From Diplonema japonicum (Eukaryota; Euglenozoa; Diplonemea; Diplonemida; Diplonemidae), in contig OZ025747.1 of NCBI GenBank assembly GCA_964019335.1, positions 62,001-126,000 on the forward strand: a stretch of 64,000 bases of DNA, given 5' to 3'. Positions 32,700 through 42,700 of this stretch are shown piece after piece. The notes under the pieces were generated by a model, which saw nothing but the letters and a program-made list of their open reading frames with translations, was not told the DNA's origin and did no database searches. The translations under genes were made by a program, and so were the position numbers. Numbering within the stretch: the stretch's first letter is position 1; every line of letters begins with the position of its first letter.

Positions 32700-33025
32700 A
32701 TGTGTCGTTGTGTTGATTCTTTTTGTGGACCCTGCCCAATACCATGCCCCGAAACACAGAACGAGTGCCCTGAGGCCCCAATGCGACGCGACAGTACCTT
32801 CTGGGACCATTTCCCCGCAACGTGCGGTGCAAGCATTGCAAGTCGAAAAGACCCCTATTTCAGTGTTCAGCCTGCTTGGTACAACTTTGCGTGACTCCGG
32901 GCTTCAAAGACTACCACCTTGCCGGGGATACCCCCAAGAAACCCCTCTCGGGGTCAAAAAAAAAGTCCCCCAGCCCTGGGGCACGTACGAACCTAGTCGA
33001 GAAGGCCTTAAATAGCTTTTTATAG
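32700..33025 (+). pseudogene. piggyBac transposase C-terminal remnant
   Basis: Two overlapping frames share one domain: the first reads CPEAPMRRDSTFWDHFP up to about 32820, then the frame starting 32822 continues with MRCKHCKSKRPLFQC and SACLVQLCVTPGFKDYH. The Cys pattern CxxC...CxxC...LCV..F..YH is that of the zinc finger at the C-terminus of piggyBac transposases, in which HFP-type residues often precede. A frameshift at about 32820 and absence of the DDD catalytic core make it a pseudogene. A candidate right transposon end lies 210 bp downstream. Confidence 0.65.
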
Positions 33026-33235
33026 AATTTTACAGTCGATTTTTTTTGACTTGTTTTTTGTACCCCCTCTCGAGCACTTCGGGAACGATATTTTTGACAA
33101 TGTTGTGGGGGTGGGCCCTGCTGTGGGCACTCTCTCTCTAGAATAGGGACACTGGAGGCATTTCCGGGGGCATATAGCCCCAGCGTTGCGCTAGAATAGT
33201 TTTTTTTTGAAGTTTTGAAAATTTACCCCCTGGTG

Positions 33236-33265
33236 GGCAAAAATGGTCCGTTGGTAGATGGTTAA
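33236..33265 (+). repeat. Putative piggyBac right end
   Basis: GGGCAAAAATGGTCCGTTGG followed by TAGATGGTTAA. It matches, with one A fewer, the right end of the MITE at 39438-39511 and ends at TTAA. No left partner was found upstream of the transposase remnant, so this would be a half-element. Confidence 0.65.
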
Positions 33266-33718
33266 TCCGTGTTTTTTTTATTTGTGCCATCCGCCCCTTC
33301 CCCCCCCTTTTATTTTTGGAAGGAAAACAACCAGAAGAAGTGAATAGATATTTATTTTTTTAGTACAAAAAAAAAAAAAAAACCGATTTCCGCCTTCTTT
33401 TCTTTATTATTTGGTGGTCGTATCACTTATACCTTTCTTTCGTTCGTGAAGGGTTTCTTCTTCTTTTTTTTTTAATATCTTTTTTCTTTTTTCTTTCTTC
33501 TTAAAACTTTCCATTCCCCTCCCCCCTCCGAGGAGTGTGGGAGATAACAGTTCGCCATTTTCATTGCCTTGTCTCCTACAGCTTTTTTTTCCCCCCTTCC
33601 GTTAGCTTTACCCCACCCCGCTCACCCACCAGTTCTTTTCTTAAATAATTTTTACGTATAAGACAACCTCCTCATATCACAGAAAAAAAAAAAAAAAAAA
33701 AAAAAAGAAGCCGCAAAG

Positions 33719-34788
33719 ATGCAGAACATCCGCAGGGTGCCGATGATCATCAACGGGAAGCTCCGCCAGTCGGAGACGAACAACTGGATCGAGGTGCACG
33801 ACCCGGCGACGAACGAGGTGATCGCCCTGACGCCCGAGTCGACGCAGAGCGAGATGGACGAGGCGACGGAGAGCTGCGAGAAGGCGTTCAAGGAGTGGCG
33901 GGAGGTGTCGGTGTCGAACAGGATGCGGGTGATGCTGAGGTACCAGCAGCTGATCAGGGACCACACGGCGGAGATCCAGAACGCGATCACGGAGGAGCAG
34001 GGGAAGACCTTGGACGACGCGAAGGGAGACCTGTTCCGAGGGCTGGAGATCGTGGAGCACGCGTGCAGCGCGCCGTCCCTCATCATGGGGGAGACGGTGG
34101 GGAACGTGTCGGCGCACATGGACACGTACAGCTACCGCCAGCCGCTCGGAGTGGCGGCGGGGATCTGCCCCTTCAACTTCCCAGCGATGATCCCTCTGTG
34201 GATGTACCCGATGGCGCTGGTGTCGGGGAACAGCTTCCTCCTGAAGCCTTCTGAGAGGGACCCGACAGCGGCGGTGATTCTGTCGCAGCTGGCGCACGAA
34301 GCCGGAGTCCCTGCCGGTGTGCTGAACGTGATCCACGGGTCGAAGGACGCGGTGAACTACATCTGCGACGCCCCCGCCATCAAGGCGATCTCCTTCGTGG
34401 GCTCCAACCAGGCGGGGGAGTACATCCACGCCAGGGGGAGCGCCAACGGGAAGAGGGTGCAGGCGAACCTCGGGGCGAAGAACCACGCCGTCATCATGGA
34501 GGACGCCTCGAAGGACCACGCCGTGAACTCCCTGATCGGGGCCTCCATGGGGGCTGCGGGGCAGAGGTGCATGGCCCTCTCCGTCGCCATCTTCGTCGGG
34601 AAGTCGCAGGAGTGGATCCAAGACGTGGTCGAGAGGACCAAGTCCTCCCTCACCATGGGGCCCGGGAAGCAGAAGGGTGTCGACGTGGGGCCTCTCATCT
34701 CCCCCGGCGCTCGCGACCGTGCTTTCGAGCTCATCCAGTCTGCTGCTGACCAGGGTGCTACCATTGCACTTGATGGGAGGGAGGTATG

Positions 34789-34829
<41 letters not shown>

Positions 34830-35382
34830 AGTGCACGCCCCCTGCAGGCTGCGAGAAGGGGAACTGGCTTGGGCCCACCGTCATCACCAACGTCACCCCC
34901 GACATGAGGTGCTACACTGAGGAGATCTTCGCACCTGTTCTCTGCATCATGGTATGCATACTATATTACACCACACCACACCACATACCACACACCACAC
35001 ACCACAGTCTGCGGAGACCCTTGACGACGCCCTGAACATCATCAACAACAACCCCTACGGCAACGGAACAGCCATCTTCACCTCCAGCGGGGCGGCCGCC
35101 AGGAAGTTCCAGCACGAGGTGGACGCAGGGCAGATTGGGATCAACGTGCCCATCCCCGTCCCCCTCCCCATGTTCTCCTTCACTGGGTCCCGTGCCTCCA
35201 TCCGTGGGGACATCAACTTCTACGGGAAGCAGGCCATCCAGTTCTACACCAGCTGGAAGACCATCACGTCCAACTGGAACCCCGCCTTCGTCAACACTGG
35301 TGCCACGGTATGGATGGGAGTAAGGGGGCAGAAATATCTAACACAACAACAGGTCAACATGCCCATCCTCGGTCAGAAGTGA
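33719..35382 (+). CDS. ALDH6A1: Methylmalonate-semialdehyde dehydrogenase
   Basis: Four exons, 33719-34783, 34832-34951, 35008-35307 and 35353-35382, give 504 aa. Introns of 48, 56 and 45 bp start GTATGA, GTATGC, GTATGG and end CAG, all phase 0. The family motif [11 protein letters not shown] with catalytic Cys at about residue 284, the [11 protein letters not shown] block, and the [14 protein letters not shown]...[15 protein letters not shown] end are characteristic of the CoA-dependent enzyme of valine and pyrimidine breakdown, which converts (methyl)malonate semialdehyde to propionyl- or acetyl-CoA. No obvious mitochondrial presequence precedes IINGKL. Codon use is far more G/C-ending than in neighbours, suggesting high expression or a separate origin. 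Confidence 0.92.
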
Positions 35383-36004
35383 GTAATTTAAAAAGGCGGA
35401 ATATAATCTTTTTCTATAAAAAAACGAGTAACTAGAGGAGAGAGGGAAATGAAAGTACCAATGGGCACATGGGGGTGGTGGAAAAAGAGGGAAAGCCCTC
35501 CCCACCCCCGTTGTCTCAACTCGAATCTCTACTTCCTATTTTTTTTCTTCTTCTTTCCATTTTACTTCATGTGGGCCCTCCCCCGTATCGGAAGCCCAGG
35601 GCGACCAGAATGAAAAAAAAGGGAAGGAAAAAAAAAAAAAGAGGGGGATGGGGTGACAAACACAGACTCTAAGAAGCCTTTCGGTTAATTCAGCCCCTCC
35701 CCAACCATTCCCTCTTTCAGATTCCAACATGCTTACATCAGGAACAGACAGAGGGAGAGTCCGTATTGATAATTTTTTTTAAATTTTTTTTTTCATTCTT
35801 TATATTAAAAAAAAAATTGTACAATTTAATAAATAAAAAAAAAAAAACGGGAATATAAAAAAAAAAGTAAAACGTAATGACCCCCCCAAAAAAAAGAAAC
35901 CTGTTTTATATGCTTTTCTTCTTCTTCTTCCAAACTCAAATCAACCCCCTCAAGGCGCACTACACTGGGGCACTGGGGGGGGGGAGAAAAAGAGAAAAAA
36001 AAGA
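35383..36004. other. Intergenic region
   Basis: About 620 bp of mixed A/T tracts and GGG runs; no gene or repeat recognised. Probably the 3' trailer of the dehydrogenase and the leader of the coiled-coil gene. Confidence 0.6.
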
Positions 36005-38968
36005 ATGACAAGTTATGTCGAACGACTGGAACACGACACCGAGAGGTTGAAAACTGCTTTGGGGTTCAAACAGTTAAATCTATCGTCGAACACAACAAGC
36101 GACCACACAAAAGCGATTTTAGATTTGCAAAGTGAGGTCGGAGAGTTGCTAAGGTACAAGGAAGAATGCTTCAACACTAAAGCAGAGGTCAGCGTGCTCC
36201 GTGACAGGCTTCGCGAGAAAGAATTGGATTCCAGAGAGGTCCGTGGACAGGTTAAAAACCTACTGGAAGAGAACGATACGGCCTACGAGAAAATGTGTGA
36301 AAAAAGCGTTCGGTTAGAACGAGAAGTGGAACAGTTAAGAGCGTTCATTGCTGCAATGAAAACAGATGCTGCAAAGCAATGCGAGACCAACAGCCGGCTC
36401 CACGGGCAGATCTTGAACTTTCAGAAGAAAAACCAAAAGCTCAACGCCGACATCTCCGTCTTAACAGGTCAAAAACAAGCGTTAAAAACAACCCTCAACG
36501 AACTGGAGTATTCCCACAAAAAAAACAGCACATCCGTTGACGATCTCGCTGTTAAATATTCCTCAGAGCTGCGAGAAATCCGTGCCGAGCTAGAATCGAA
36601 ACACAGGCTGATCACAACCCAATCTGAAGAGTTTTCCGCACTCCGTTCTCATTCAAACAAGCAAACCTCGATAATAACAGAGTTGAACATCTCTGTCTCA
36701 AGCTTAACCGATCGTCTTGAACAACTCATTTCTGAAAATTCCGATCTCCCCAGGCTTCGTACAGCGTCTAACGATTTGATCAAAGCAACGCTAGAAGCCG
36801 ACAATCTCCGGAAAGAGAACTCCCGGATCAAACTGGAACTCGACAGTGAAAAAACTGCGCGAAGCAATTCAGAAGCTGAAGTGTACCAATTGAAGATTAT
36901 CACACAGCAGCATAGAGACAGAATACAGGAAACCCATGGTGTTGAAAGAGAAGAGTGCGAGAGAATGAGAACACAGCTTCACCGTATCGAAAAAGAACTG
37001 CAACACGCCACGGAACGTGAAGAAAAACTTACCACGCACCTCCACACAGTAACACGGCAAGCTGAATCCACCGTTTCTGACGAAGTAGCTAGAAAAACAA
37101 ACGCTGCGGCATCTTTGGAAAACTGTGTAAGGCTGCTTACGATCGTGTTGGAAAATACTTTAAAAGGCGAACCGCCTGCTCTGCCTCATCCTTCCCCTGT
37201 GCGACACTCCTCATTAGATGTGTGCTTTTCACCGGTGGCGGAGGTTCTGAACGAAACCAAACGGAAAGTTTTTACAATCTGCTGCGAGGTTCAAAAACTT
37301 CGCGGGCAGTTGGAATCCGTCCTCAGTGCGAACGACACCCAAGAGAAGAAAACAGCACAGCTTCAACAAGACCACCTCGCGGTGGTCAAAGAGCACCACA
37401 AAACAACTCAAGACAACGAAAACCTAGTGAAAGCTCTAAGAGAAGCAAAGGAACTAACCAACATAGCCGAGGATAAGCTTGTCTCAGCGCACGCTGACCA
37501 AACCTCGAAAGAAGCCTCCCTTGAAAAGCTCGTCCGAAGCAGCAAGATGTTCGCAACCGTGCACATCAATGACACACCTTTATCCTTCGACACCCTACTC
37601 TTCATGCTTAACGATGCATTGACCGCCGCTGCACAACTTGTAGAAACAAAAGAAGCACGTCTCACCGAACTAGAACAGGAATCCTCGCGGCTTGAGGTAA
37701 ACCTCTACAAAACCGAGGTGGAGAAAACACAACTGGGGCAGGAACTCTCCCGAAAAAACGTTCAGCTCGGCGACGCCAAGCATATCGAAGCGAAGCGAGC
37801 TGAAACCGAAGCGAGACTGAACAAGGCCGAACAAGAGAAAACAGATCTGGAACAAATCCTCGCACGGAACACCATGCAACTGGGAGATCTCGAGACAAGG
37901 TTGCACAAAGCCGAAGCAGCAAAAGCGGAAGCCGAGGAAGCGAACATACGCTTGGCACAGGACTTCTCATTGAAACGCGGCCACGAAGAAGCAAACCTTT
38001 ACAAATTAACAACGGAGAGAGCACAGCTGGAACAGGACGTCGAAGCCATAAAAACAAAACTGCTCAGATCCGAGGCCGAAGCGTCACGAAGAACCGCTCA
38101 ACTAGAAACAAAGCTTTTCAAAACCGAAACCGAAAACGCTTCTCTCTCGCAAAAACACACCCAACAACAACACACAATGGACACCATCAAGAACCTATCG
38201 TGTTTCTCCCACACGGTCCTGTACAAGACCGTGGAACTACTGTTGGAAAGAAACGCAATGTCGAGGTACTGCAGGGAGCTGTACCAAGCAGTGCAGATCT
38301 ACGAAGGCGGCCCGAAGAGAGCGGGGAGATACTCGCTAAGAGCAGCTGTTTTCGGGGTAATCGCCGCCAGGAGGCTCCGCAACATCCACAACTTAAGTAG
38401 GGTCCCGAAAAATCACCACATGCTGCTCCCGTTGTTGAACACCATAAAAATGACAAAATGCAAGGTGACAATGGAAAATCTGCCTTCTCTGCCAACAACA
38501 CATGACGCCAAGTGTATTTCAGATTTCATCACACAAATTGTTGACACACTTGAACCACAGACATCCATACAAATAGGTTACAGCATTCCCCGTGGAGTGT
38601 CTCCAGTTGTACTAGCTGAAAAAACGCTACTTAAAAACCATGCTGCACTGTCGGGAAGGGACTCGTTTGTTCAAAGGATTGAAGGGAAGGTGCGGGAGAT
38701 TGAAGGGGGTGTTATAACGCGCTCTCCCCCTCCAAAGAACATCAGCCCGAAACGGACCAACATGTTCCCCTTGGACTCTACTCCAACGCGTGTGGTCGAC
38801 AGCTCGAATCCCGTGCTTGCGTTTATTTCACGTTTGGACCAAAGGGTCGAGGAGACTCTGCAAAGGTCGCGTGCCTTAAATTTAACTGCTTCAAACATCA
38901 CCTCGGTAGACTCTGACGGGAGCCTTTTGAACCCTGTAATAATGACTGAGCCGCCGTCACCTCTTTAG
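36005..38968 (+). CDS. Large coiled-coil protein
   Basis: 987 aa, one exon, ATG behind GAGAAAAAAAAGA. Residues about 5-370 and 410-750 are rich in heptad-like Leu/Glu/Lys/Gln patterns. Between about 540 and 730 an internal repeat of roughly 40 residues recurs with cores LYKTEVEKTQLGQEL, LNKAEQEKTDLEQIL, LYKLTTERAQLEQD and LFKTETENASLSQ. The C-terminal 240 residues are less helical and Ser/Pro-rich. Such proteins are usually structural parts of centrosomes, basal bodies, flagella or the cytoskeleton. No specific family is recognised, and neither membrane segments nor motor motifs are present. Confidence 0.8.
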   Translation: MTSYVERLEHDTERLKTALGFKQLNLSSNTTSDHTKAILDLQSEVGELLRYKEECFNTKAEVSVLRDRLREKELDSREVRGQVKNLLEENDTAYEKMCEKSVRLEREVEQLRAFIAAMKTDAAKQCETNSRLHGQILNFQKKNQKLNADISVLTGQKQALKTTLNELEYSHKKNSTSVDDLAVKYSSELREIRAELESKHRLITTQSEEFSALRSHSNKQTSIITELNISVSSLTDRLEQLISENSDLPRLRTASNDLIKATLEADNLRKENSRIKLELDSEKTARSNSEAEVYQLKIITQQHRDRIQETHGVEREECERMRTQLHRIEKELQHATEREEKLTTHLHTVTRQAESTVSDEVARKTNAAASLENCVRLLTIVLENTLKGEPPALPHPSPVRHSSLDVCFSPVAEVLNETKRKVFTICCEVQKLRGQLESVLSANDTQEKKTAQLQQDHLAVVKEHHKTTQDNENLVKALREAKELTNIAEDKLVSAHADQTSKEASLEKLVRSSKMFATVHINDTPLSFDTLLFMLNDALTAAAQLVETKEARLTELEQESSRLEVNLYKTEVEKTQLGQELSRKNVQLGDAKHIEAKRAETEARLNKAEQEKTDLEQILARNTMQLGDLETRLHKAEAAKAEAEEANIRLAQDFSLKRGHEEANLYKLTTERAQLEQDVEAIKTKLLRSEAEASRRTAQLETKLFKTETENASLSQKHTQQQHTMDTIKNLSCFSHTVLYKTVELLLERNAMSRYCRELYQAVQIYEGGPKRAGRYSLRAAVFGVIAARRLRNIHNLSRVPKNHHMLLPLLNTIKMTKCKVTMENLPSLPTTHDAKCISDFITQIVDTLEPQTSIQIGYSIPRGVSPVVLAEKTLLKNHAALSGRDSFVQRIEGKVREIEGGVITRSPPPKNISPKRTNMFPLDSTPTRVVDSSNPVLAFISRLDQRVEETLQRSRALNLTASNITSVDSDGSLLNPVIMTEPPSPL

Positions 38969-39003
38969 CATTTTTTTTTTAAAAAAAGAAAAAAAAAGGG
39001 GGG

Positions 39004-39049
<46 letters not shown>

Positions 39050-39185
39050 TTAGAAAAAGAAAATAGAGGTTTTCAAAAAAAAAAGATTTTTTTTTCTCTT
39101 TTTTAGTTCGAGAAACAAAACAAAAAAATCCCTCAACAAAAAAAAAAAAACCAGACATTTGAAGAAAAAAAAAAGGAAAAAAAAA

Positions 39186-39508
39186 ATGTCGCCGATTGGG
39201 CATCTTAACTGGAAGGGTAAGCTCGCGACTGTGTCTACCCCCTTTGATCTTTACTGCAACAAGTATGAGAGGGGAGGGGGAAAAAAAAGGGGGGGTTGTA
39301 AATTTTTATAGATGGAGGGCAAACCTTCTGAACCTTTGCTCATCTGCCGTCGTGCCATTCTGCACCCCATTCTACTTCGCCGCGACCCACTTCAGGCAGA
39401 GGAAGCTCAACAACGAACTGGTATGAAGAATAAAAATTTAACCATCTACCAACGAGCGTCTCTGTGAGACGATTTGAAGGGGCAAAAAATGGTCCGTTGG
39501 TAGATGGT

Positions 39509-39550
<42 letters not shown>

Positions 39551-39617
39551 CCGTAACGACCTTTGGCCTAACAGCAAGATCGCTGCCTACAAGGGGTTCG
39601 GTGTGGTCGGATCGTAA
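39186..39617 (+). CDS. Small single-helix membrane protein, three exons
   Basis: Exons 39186-39262, 39312-39420 and 39549-39617 give 84 aa. Both introns start GTATGA and end ATAG or AAAG; the split codon AA|A and the second phase-0 join restore one frame to a TAA. The product begins MSPIGHLNWKGK, has one hydrophobic helix (LCSSAVVPFCTPFYFAA) at about residues 34-52, and ends with a short basic/aromatic tail. Small size, one helix and short polar ends fit an accessory subunit of a mitochondrial membrane complex; this is inference. Intron 2 contains a 74-bp TTAA-flanked MITE that fills over half of it. Confidence 0.7.
39438..39511. mobile_element. 74-bp TTAA-flanked MITE within an intron, family 2
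   Basis: TTAACCATCTACCAACG at the left end is the exact inverse of CGTTGGTAGATGGTTAA at the right end. TTAA forms both outer edges. The right 31 bp match the putative piggyBac end at 33236-33265. It lies between the splice sites of intron 2 of the small membrane-protein gene (39421-39548). Confidence 0.85.
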
Positions 39618-39804
39618 GAGAAAAAATAATAATTAGTCAGATAAGTTCCCCCCCCCCCCCCCCGCACATCCCTTATATTTTTTTTTCCACCCACCCCTTC
39701 CACCGCCCTTGGGGATTTTTTTTCCTTTTTTTTTTTCGGTTTTTTTTTTTCTTTTTCTCTCTTTTTTTTGGGACAGTGTGTTTATTTTTTTTTGTTGTTG
39801 GAAG

Positions 39805-39838
<34 letters not shown>

Positions 39839-39871
39839 TCGGGAAGGAAAAAAAAAAAAAAAAAAAAAAAA

Positions 39872-40297
39872 ATGTACTCAAGCTTGATGACAGATTCACC
39901 GCAAAAAAGAATGTTACCAGAAAGAGAGGCGGGGGGGAAGAGGGGTGACAGGAGGGACTTCGGTACCTGGAAGAGTAATAGAACGATGCCGTACTTGGCT
40001 CCGCAGATTAGAACAGTGAATGCTGTGTTGGAAAGGCGGAGAGAGGAAGAGGACGGACCGAGAGAAATCGTCAGCAGGCAGAAGGCAAAAAGAGTGGTCA
40101 AGAGGTCAATGGACCAGGGAGAGCCAACATCAAGCTACCCAAGGCATCAAAATCGCACTATTTTGCAACCACGAGAGGGGAAGAGTACTACTCACAACGA
40201 AACCAACAGACATATTCCCTCCCCCCAGCCAGCACACTCAGAGGAAGAGTCAGTTACTGAGACCATTGATTTTGGTCAGAGAGGGGGCCGCGACTAA
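39872..40297 (+). CDS. Basic hypothetical protein
   Basis: 141 aa from an ATG directly behind a 27-bp A-run. It starts MYSSLMTDSPQKRML, is rich in Arg, Glu, Pro and Ser, probably disordered, and ends RGGRD before TAA. No domain is recognised. Start context is that of the other genes; composition is not homopolymer-driven, which supports a real gene, but nothing else does. Confidence 0.45.
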   Translation: MYSSLMTDSPQKRMLPEREAGGKRGDRRDFGTWKSNRTMPYLAPQIRTVNAVLERRREEEDGPREIVSRQKAKRVVKRSMDQGEPTSSYPRHQNRTILQPREGKSTTHNETNRHIPSPQPAHSEEESVTETIDFGQRGGRD

Positions 40298-41258
40298 AAA
40301 AAGAAACATGGGAAGGATTCAGGGAAAATTTTTTTTTTGTTTTTATTGTAAATATATAATTAACAAGATAGCGATACCGCTTTGCCGTTTCTTCGGACAC
40401 GCTAGTGGTGATGATAGAAGGGAGAAGAAAAGGAAGGGGGGAAAAAAAAAAGGGAGATCTTTCGTTTCCTTTAGTACAGCATAATATTTTTTTTTTTTTG
40501 ATTTCTAAGTTTTTTTTTTATTGTAACAGTAAAACACGGGAGAGGAAGGACGATTTACCCCCCCCCTTTTTTTCTCTTTAAGGGGATGGACCACACTTGG
40601 TGATTCACCCTGCATCCTCCTTCCCATTCTTTTTTGTTTTTGTTTTTTTTTTTTTTTTTTTTGTTTTAACACCAAGTGTTTGAATTTATCACTGGAGTGC
40701 TTTTTCTTCTTTTTTCTTGGGGGTTTTTTTCTTCTTCTTGCTTAAACTGCAACATGTAATTCACATTGCTATCTGTATCCTCAATTTTCTTTTTTTCTTT
40801 CCCCCTTATCTTCTCAATTGGGAATTTTTTTTTATACAGTAGACAGTGCAAGGCGCCACCAACTCTTATTTTTTTTTTTTAAAGTTCCACACCCTTTTTT
40901 TTTTAAATTTTCCCCCAGGTTTTTAATTAACCCAAAAGAAAAGGCACTCGAAAATAATTTCATCCCCCCCCCCCGCCCATCTTTTTTATTTTTCTTCCCC
41001 CCGGGGTTGCTTGGTGATATTTTCAAAAATTCATCCTACCAAAAAAAAAAAAGAAAAGAAAATTACAAGCAACCTTCCATTCACCAACCCCCCTCCCCCC
41101 CTTTCTTCCTCAGAAACATCTTATCCCTTTCCCTTTTCATTCCGCACAAAAAAACTTTTTAAAAAAAAAAGAAGAAAAAAAAAAACACAACAAAATATAA
41201 TTTAAACATATTCATCGATTGGAGGAAAAAAAAAAAAAGAAGAAAAAAAAGTACAGTA

Positions 41259-41292
<34 letters not shown>

Positions 41293-41385
41293 AATTTTTT
41301 TTCTCTTTCCAATTCTGTTTGCCGGGGAAAAACGAAAAAAAAAAACAGGGGAGGGAGGGTTGAAAAAAAAAAAAACATTCACCCC
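40298..41385. other. Homopolymer-rich intergenic region
   Basis: Roughly 1.1 kb of T-, A- and C-tracts. A short segment GGCGCCACCAAC at about 40852 recurs at about 49730. No gene is supported on either strand. Confidence 0.55.
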
Positions 41386-42558
41386 ATGAGCCTTCTCCGC
41401 CCCACAGCAGTGCTTCCATGGGGGCTCCGCACTGCCATAATTTGCCCGAAGCTTCCAACGGGAACGGGGGAAAAATTCCCCGAGACGATCTTTCAAAGGT
41501 GTGCCACGGTGGCAGAAGTGTGGGAAGCCGCTGGAAAAATACAACAATGGGAGAAAGAACTGGTCACGGGTTTGTTAAGAGCGCAGGTCAGGGTAATGGG
41601 GTTCCCGTACCTCCCGGTTTTCGGTTGGTGGCGGGAAATATGCAAGAACAACCAAAACACCGTGACCTCCGAAAATCTTGAAATCTACCTGACTCTCCTC
41701 ATCGTCTCGGGGAGGATTCTAACAGCATGCCGATACCTCACTTCCCAAACGTTCAAAAGCTGCTTAACCCCTCCCGAACCCCTTCTAATGGCATTGCTCA
41801 CAGCTTCTTCTGCAAAGAAACAGCACACTGCCCACGTCGTATCGACTATCTACAAACACCTACAATATTCCGGCCGGCTTTGGGGTTGTTCTGAAAGATT
41901 TCTCTTGAAAGTTTTTCAACACCACCGGGGCAAGCATCTTTATCATGATCAACTAGCAGTGCTCGTTAAAAAGAGACCTCGGTCTGTTGGTTTATTGCAG
42001 ATGAGCGGGAATAAGCACGTGAATTCCTTGAAGGTACAGAGAAGGTTCTTCATGAACAAAGCAGGGAACCGGTTGCTGGCTGTATTTGATTCGGTCCATG
42101 TGGATTTGAAGTCGTGTTTTAACGCGCTTGACACGTACCACGCGTTTCGCGTAAATAGTTGTGAAGATGATACTTCTGCTAATGTGTATTACCAGCAGAA
42201 GGCTTCTCTTGCTCACGTGCTCATCCGCAACCTCCCCCCGGACAACAACCGTTCGCGTGTTCTGAAACGGTTGGCAATGACATCCGATGCAGGAGCTCCA
42301 TCGCTCATCCGGGATTTCACTGAACCCGGGCTGCTCTGGTACACCCACCGTGACTACGCCATCGTTACGCTGTCAAGCGGGAATGCTGCGCAGAGGTTCA
42401 TTGCAAGGGTCGACGGTACGAGCCCTTACGGCAACCGGAACAAGAATTTGAAGCTCGCCCTGGCACGGGCGAAGGTCAACCACGTTGTGGAGAGGTTCGG
42501 CCGAAAAAAGACACGGTCTCAGGAAAAACCGAAGGGTGTCAAATGGGAAAAAATTTGA
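41386..42558 (+). CDS. Hypothetical protein, possibly mitochondrial
   Basis: 390 aa, one exon, ATG in the context CACCCCATG after an A-run. The N-terminal 25 residues (MSLLRPTAVLPWGLRTAII) are hydrophobic and basic without acids, as in a mitochondrial presequence or a signal anchor. The body is rich in Leu, Arg and His and looks helical (TSENLEIYLTLLIVSGRIL), without a motif I can name. The C-terminus is strongly basic (GRKKTRSQEKPKGVKWEK), suggesting RNA or ribosome binding. An organellar translation or RNA factor is a guess only. Confidence 0.6.
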   Translation: MSLLRPTAVLPWGLRTAIICPKLPTGTGEKFPETIFQRCATVAEVWEAAGKIQQWEKELVTGLLRAQVRVMGFPYLPVFGWWREICKNNQNTVTSENLEIYLTLLIVSGRILTACRYLTSQTFKSCLTPPEPLLMALLTASSAKKQHTAHVVSTIYKHLQYSGRLWGCSERFLLKVFQHHRGKHLYHDQLAVLVKKRPRSVGLLQMSGNKHVNSLKVQRRFFMNKAGNRLLAVFDSVHVDLKSCFNALDTYHAFRVNSCEDDTSANVYYQQKASLAHVLIRNLPPDNNRSRVLKRLAMTSDAGAPSLIRDFTEPGLLWYTHRDYAIVTLSSGNAAQRFIARVDGTSPYGNRNKNLKLALARAKVNHVVERFGRKKTRSQEKPKGVKWEKI

Positions 42559-42595
42559 ATTTTTTTTTTTTATTCCCCCAGAAATTCCGTAAACC

Positions 42596-42625
<30 letters not shown>

Positions 42626-42627
<2 letters not shown>

Positions 42628-42697
42628 TTTACTGCCAACAAGTAATGACTTTACCGTTACCTCGAGGTCGGTAAAGCATTACTTGGCGGTAGGTAAG
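42626..42697. repeat. Foldback hairpin next to recombinase element
   Basis: TACTGCCAACAAGTAATGAC...TTTACCG is followed by CGGTAAAGCATTACTTGGCGGTA, forming two nearly complementary arms of about 25 nt around TTACCTCGAGGT. It borders the left inverted repeat of the tyrosine-recombinase element and shares the AAGTAAT core found repeatedly at that element's ends. Confidence 0.65.
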
Positions 42698-42700
42698 TGG

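Larger units (their letters stand above)
32389..33718. other. Spacer holding a piggyBac remnant
   Basis: T/A runs at 32400-32690, then the transposase remnant (32695-33025), a non-coding stretch, a putative transposon end at 33236-33265, and pyrimidine-rich leader sequence before the dehydrogenase gene. A 25-bp A-run lies 15 bp upstream of the next ATG. Confidence 0.55.

Noticed and set aside
33677-34621. 314-codon minus-strand frame opposite the dehydrogenase
   Set aside because: Caused by strong G/C third positions on the + strand; its sequence is Arg/His/Leu-rich without motifs.
39633-41458. Several poly-Phe or poly-Lys open frames
   Set aside because: They are translations of T and A homopolymers, with no other content.
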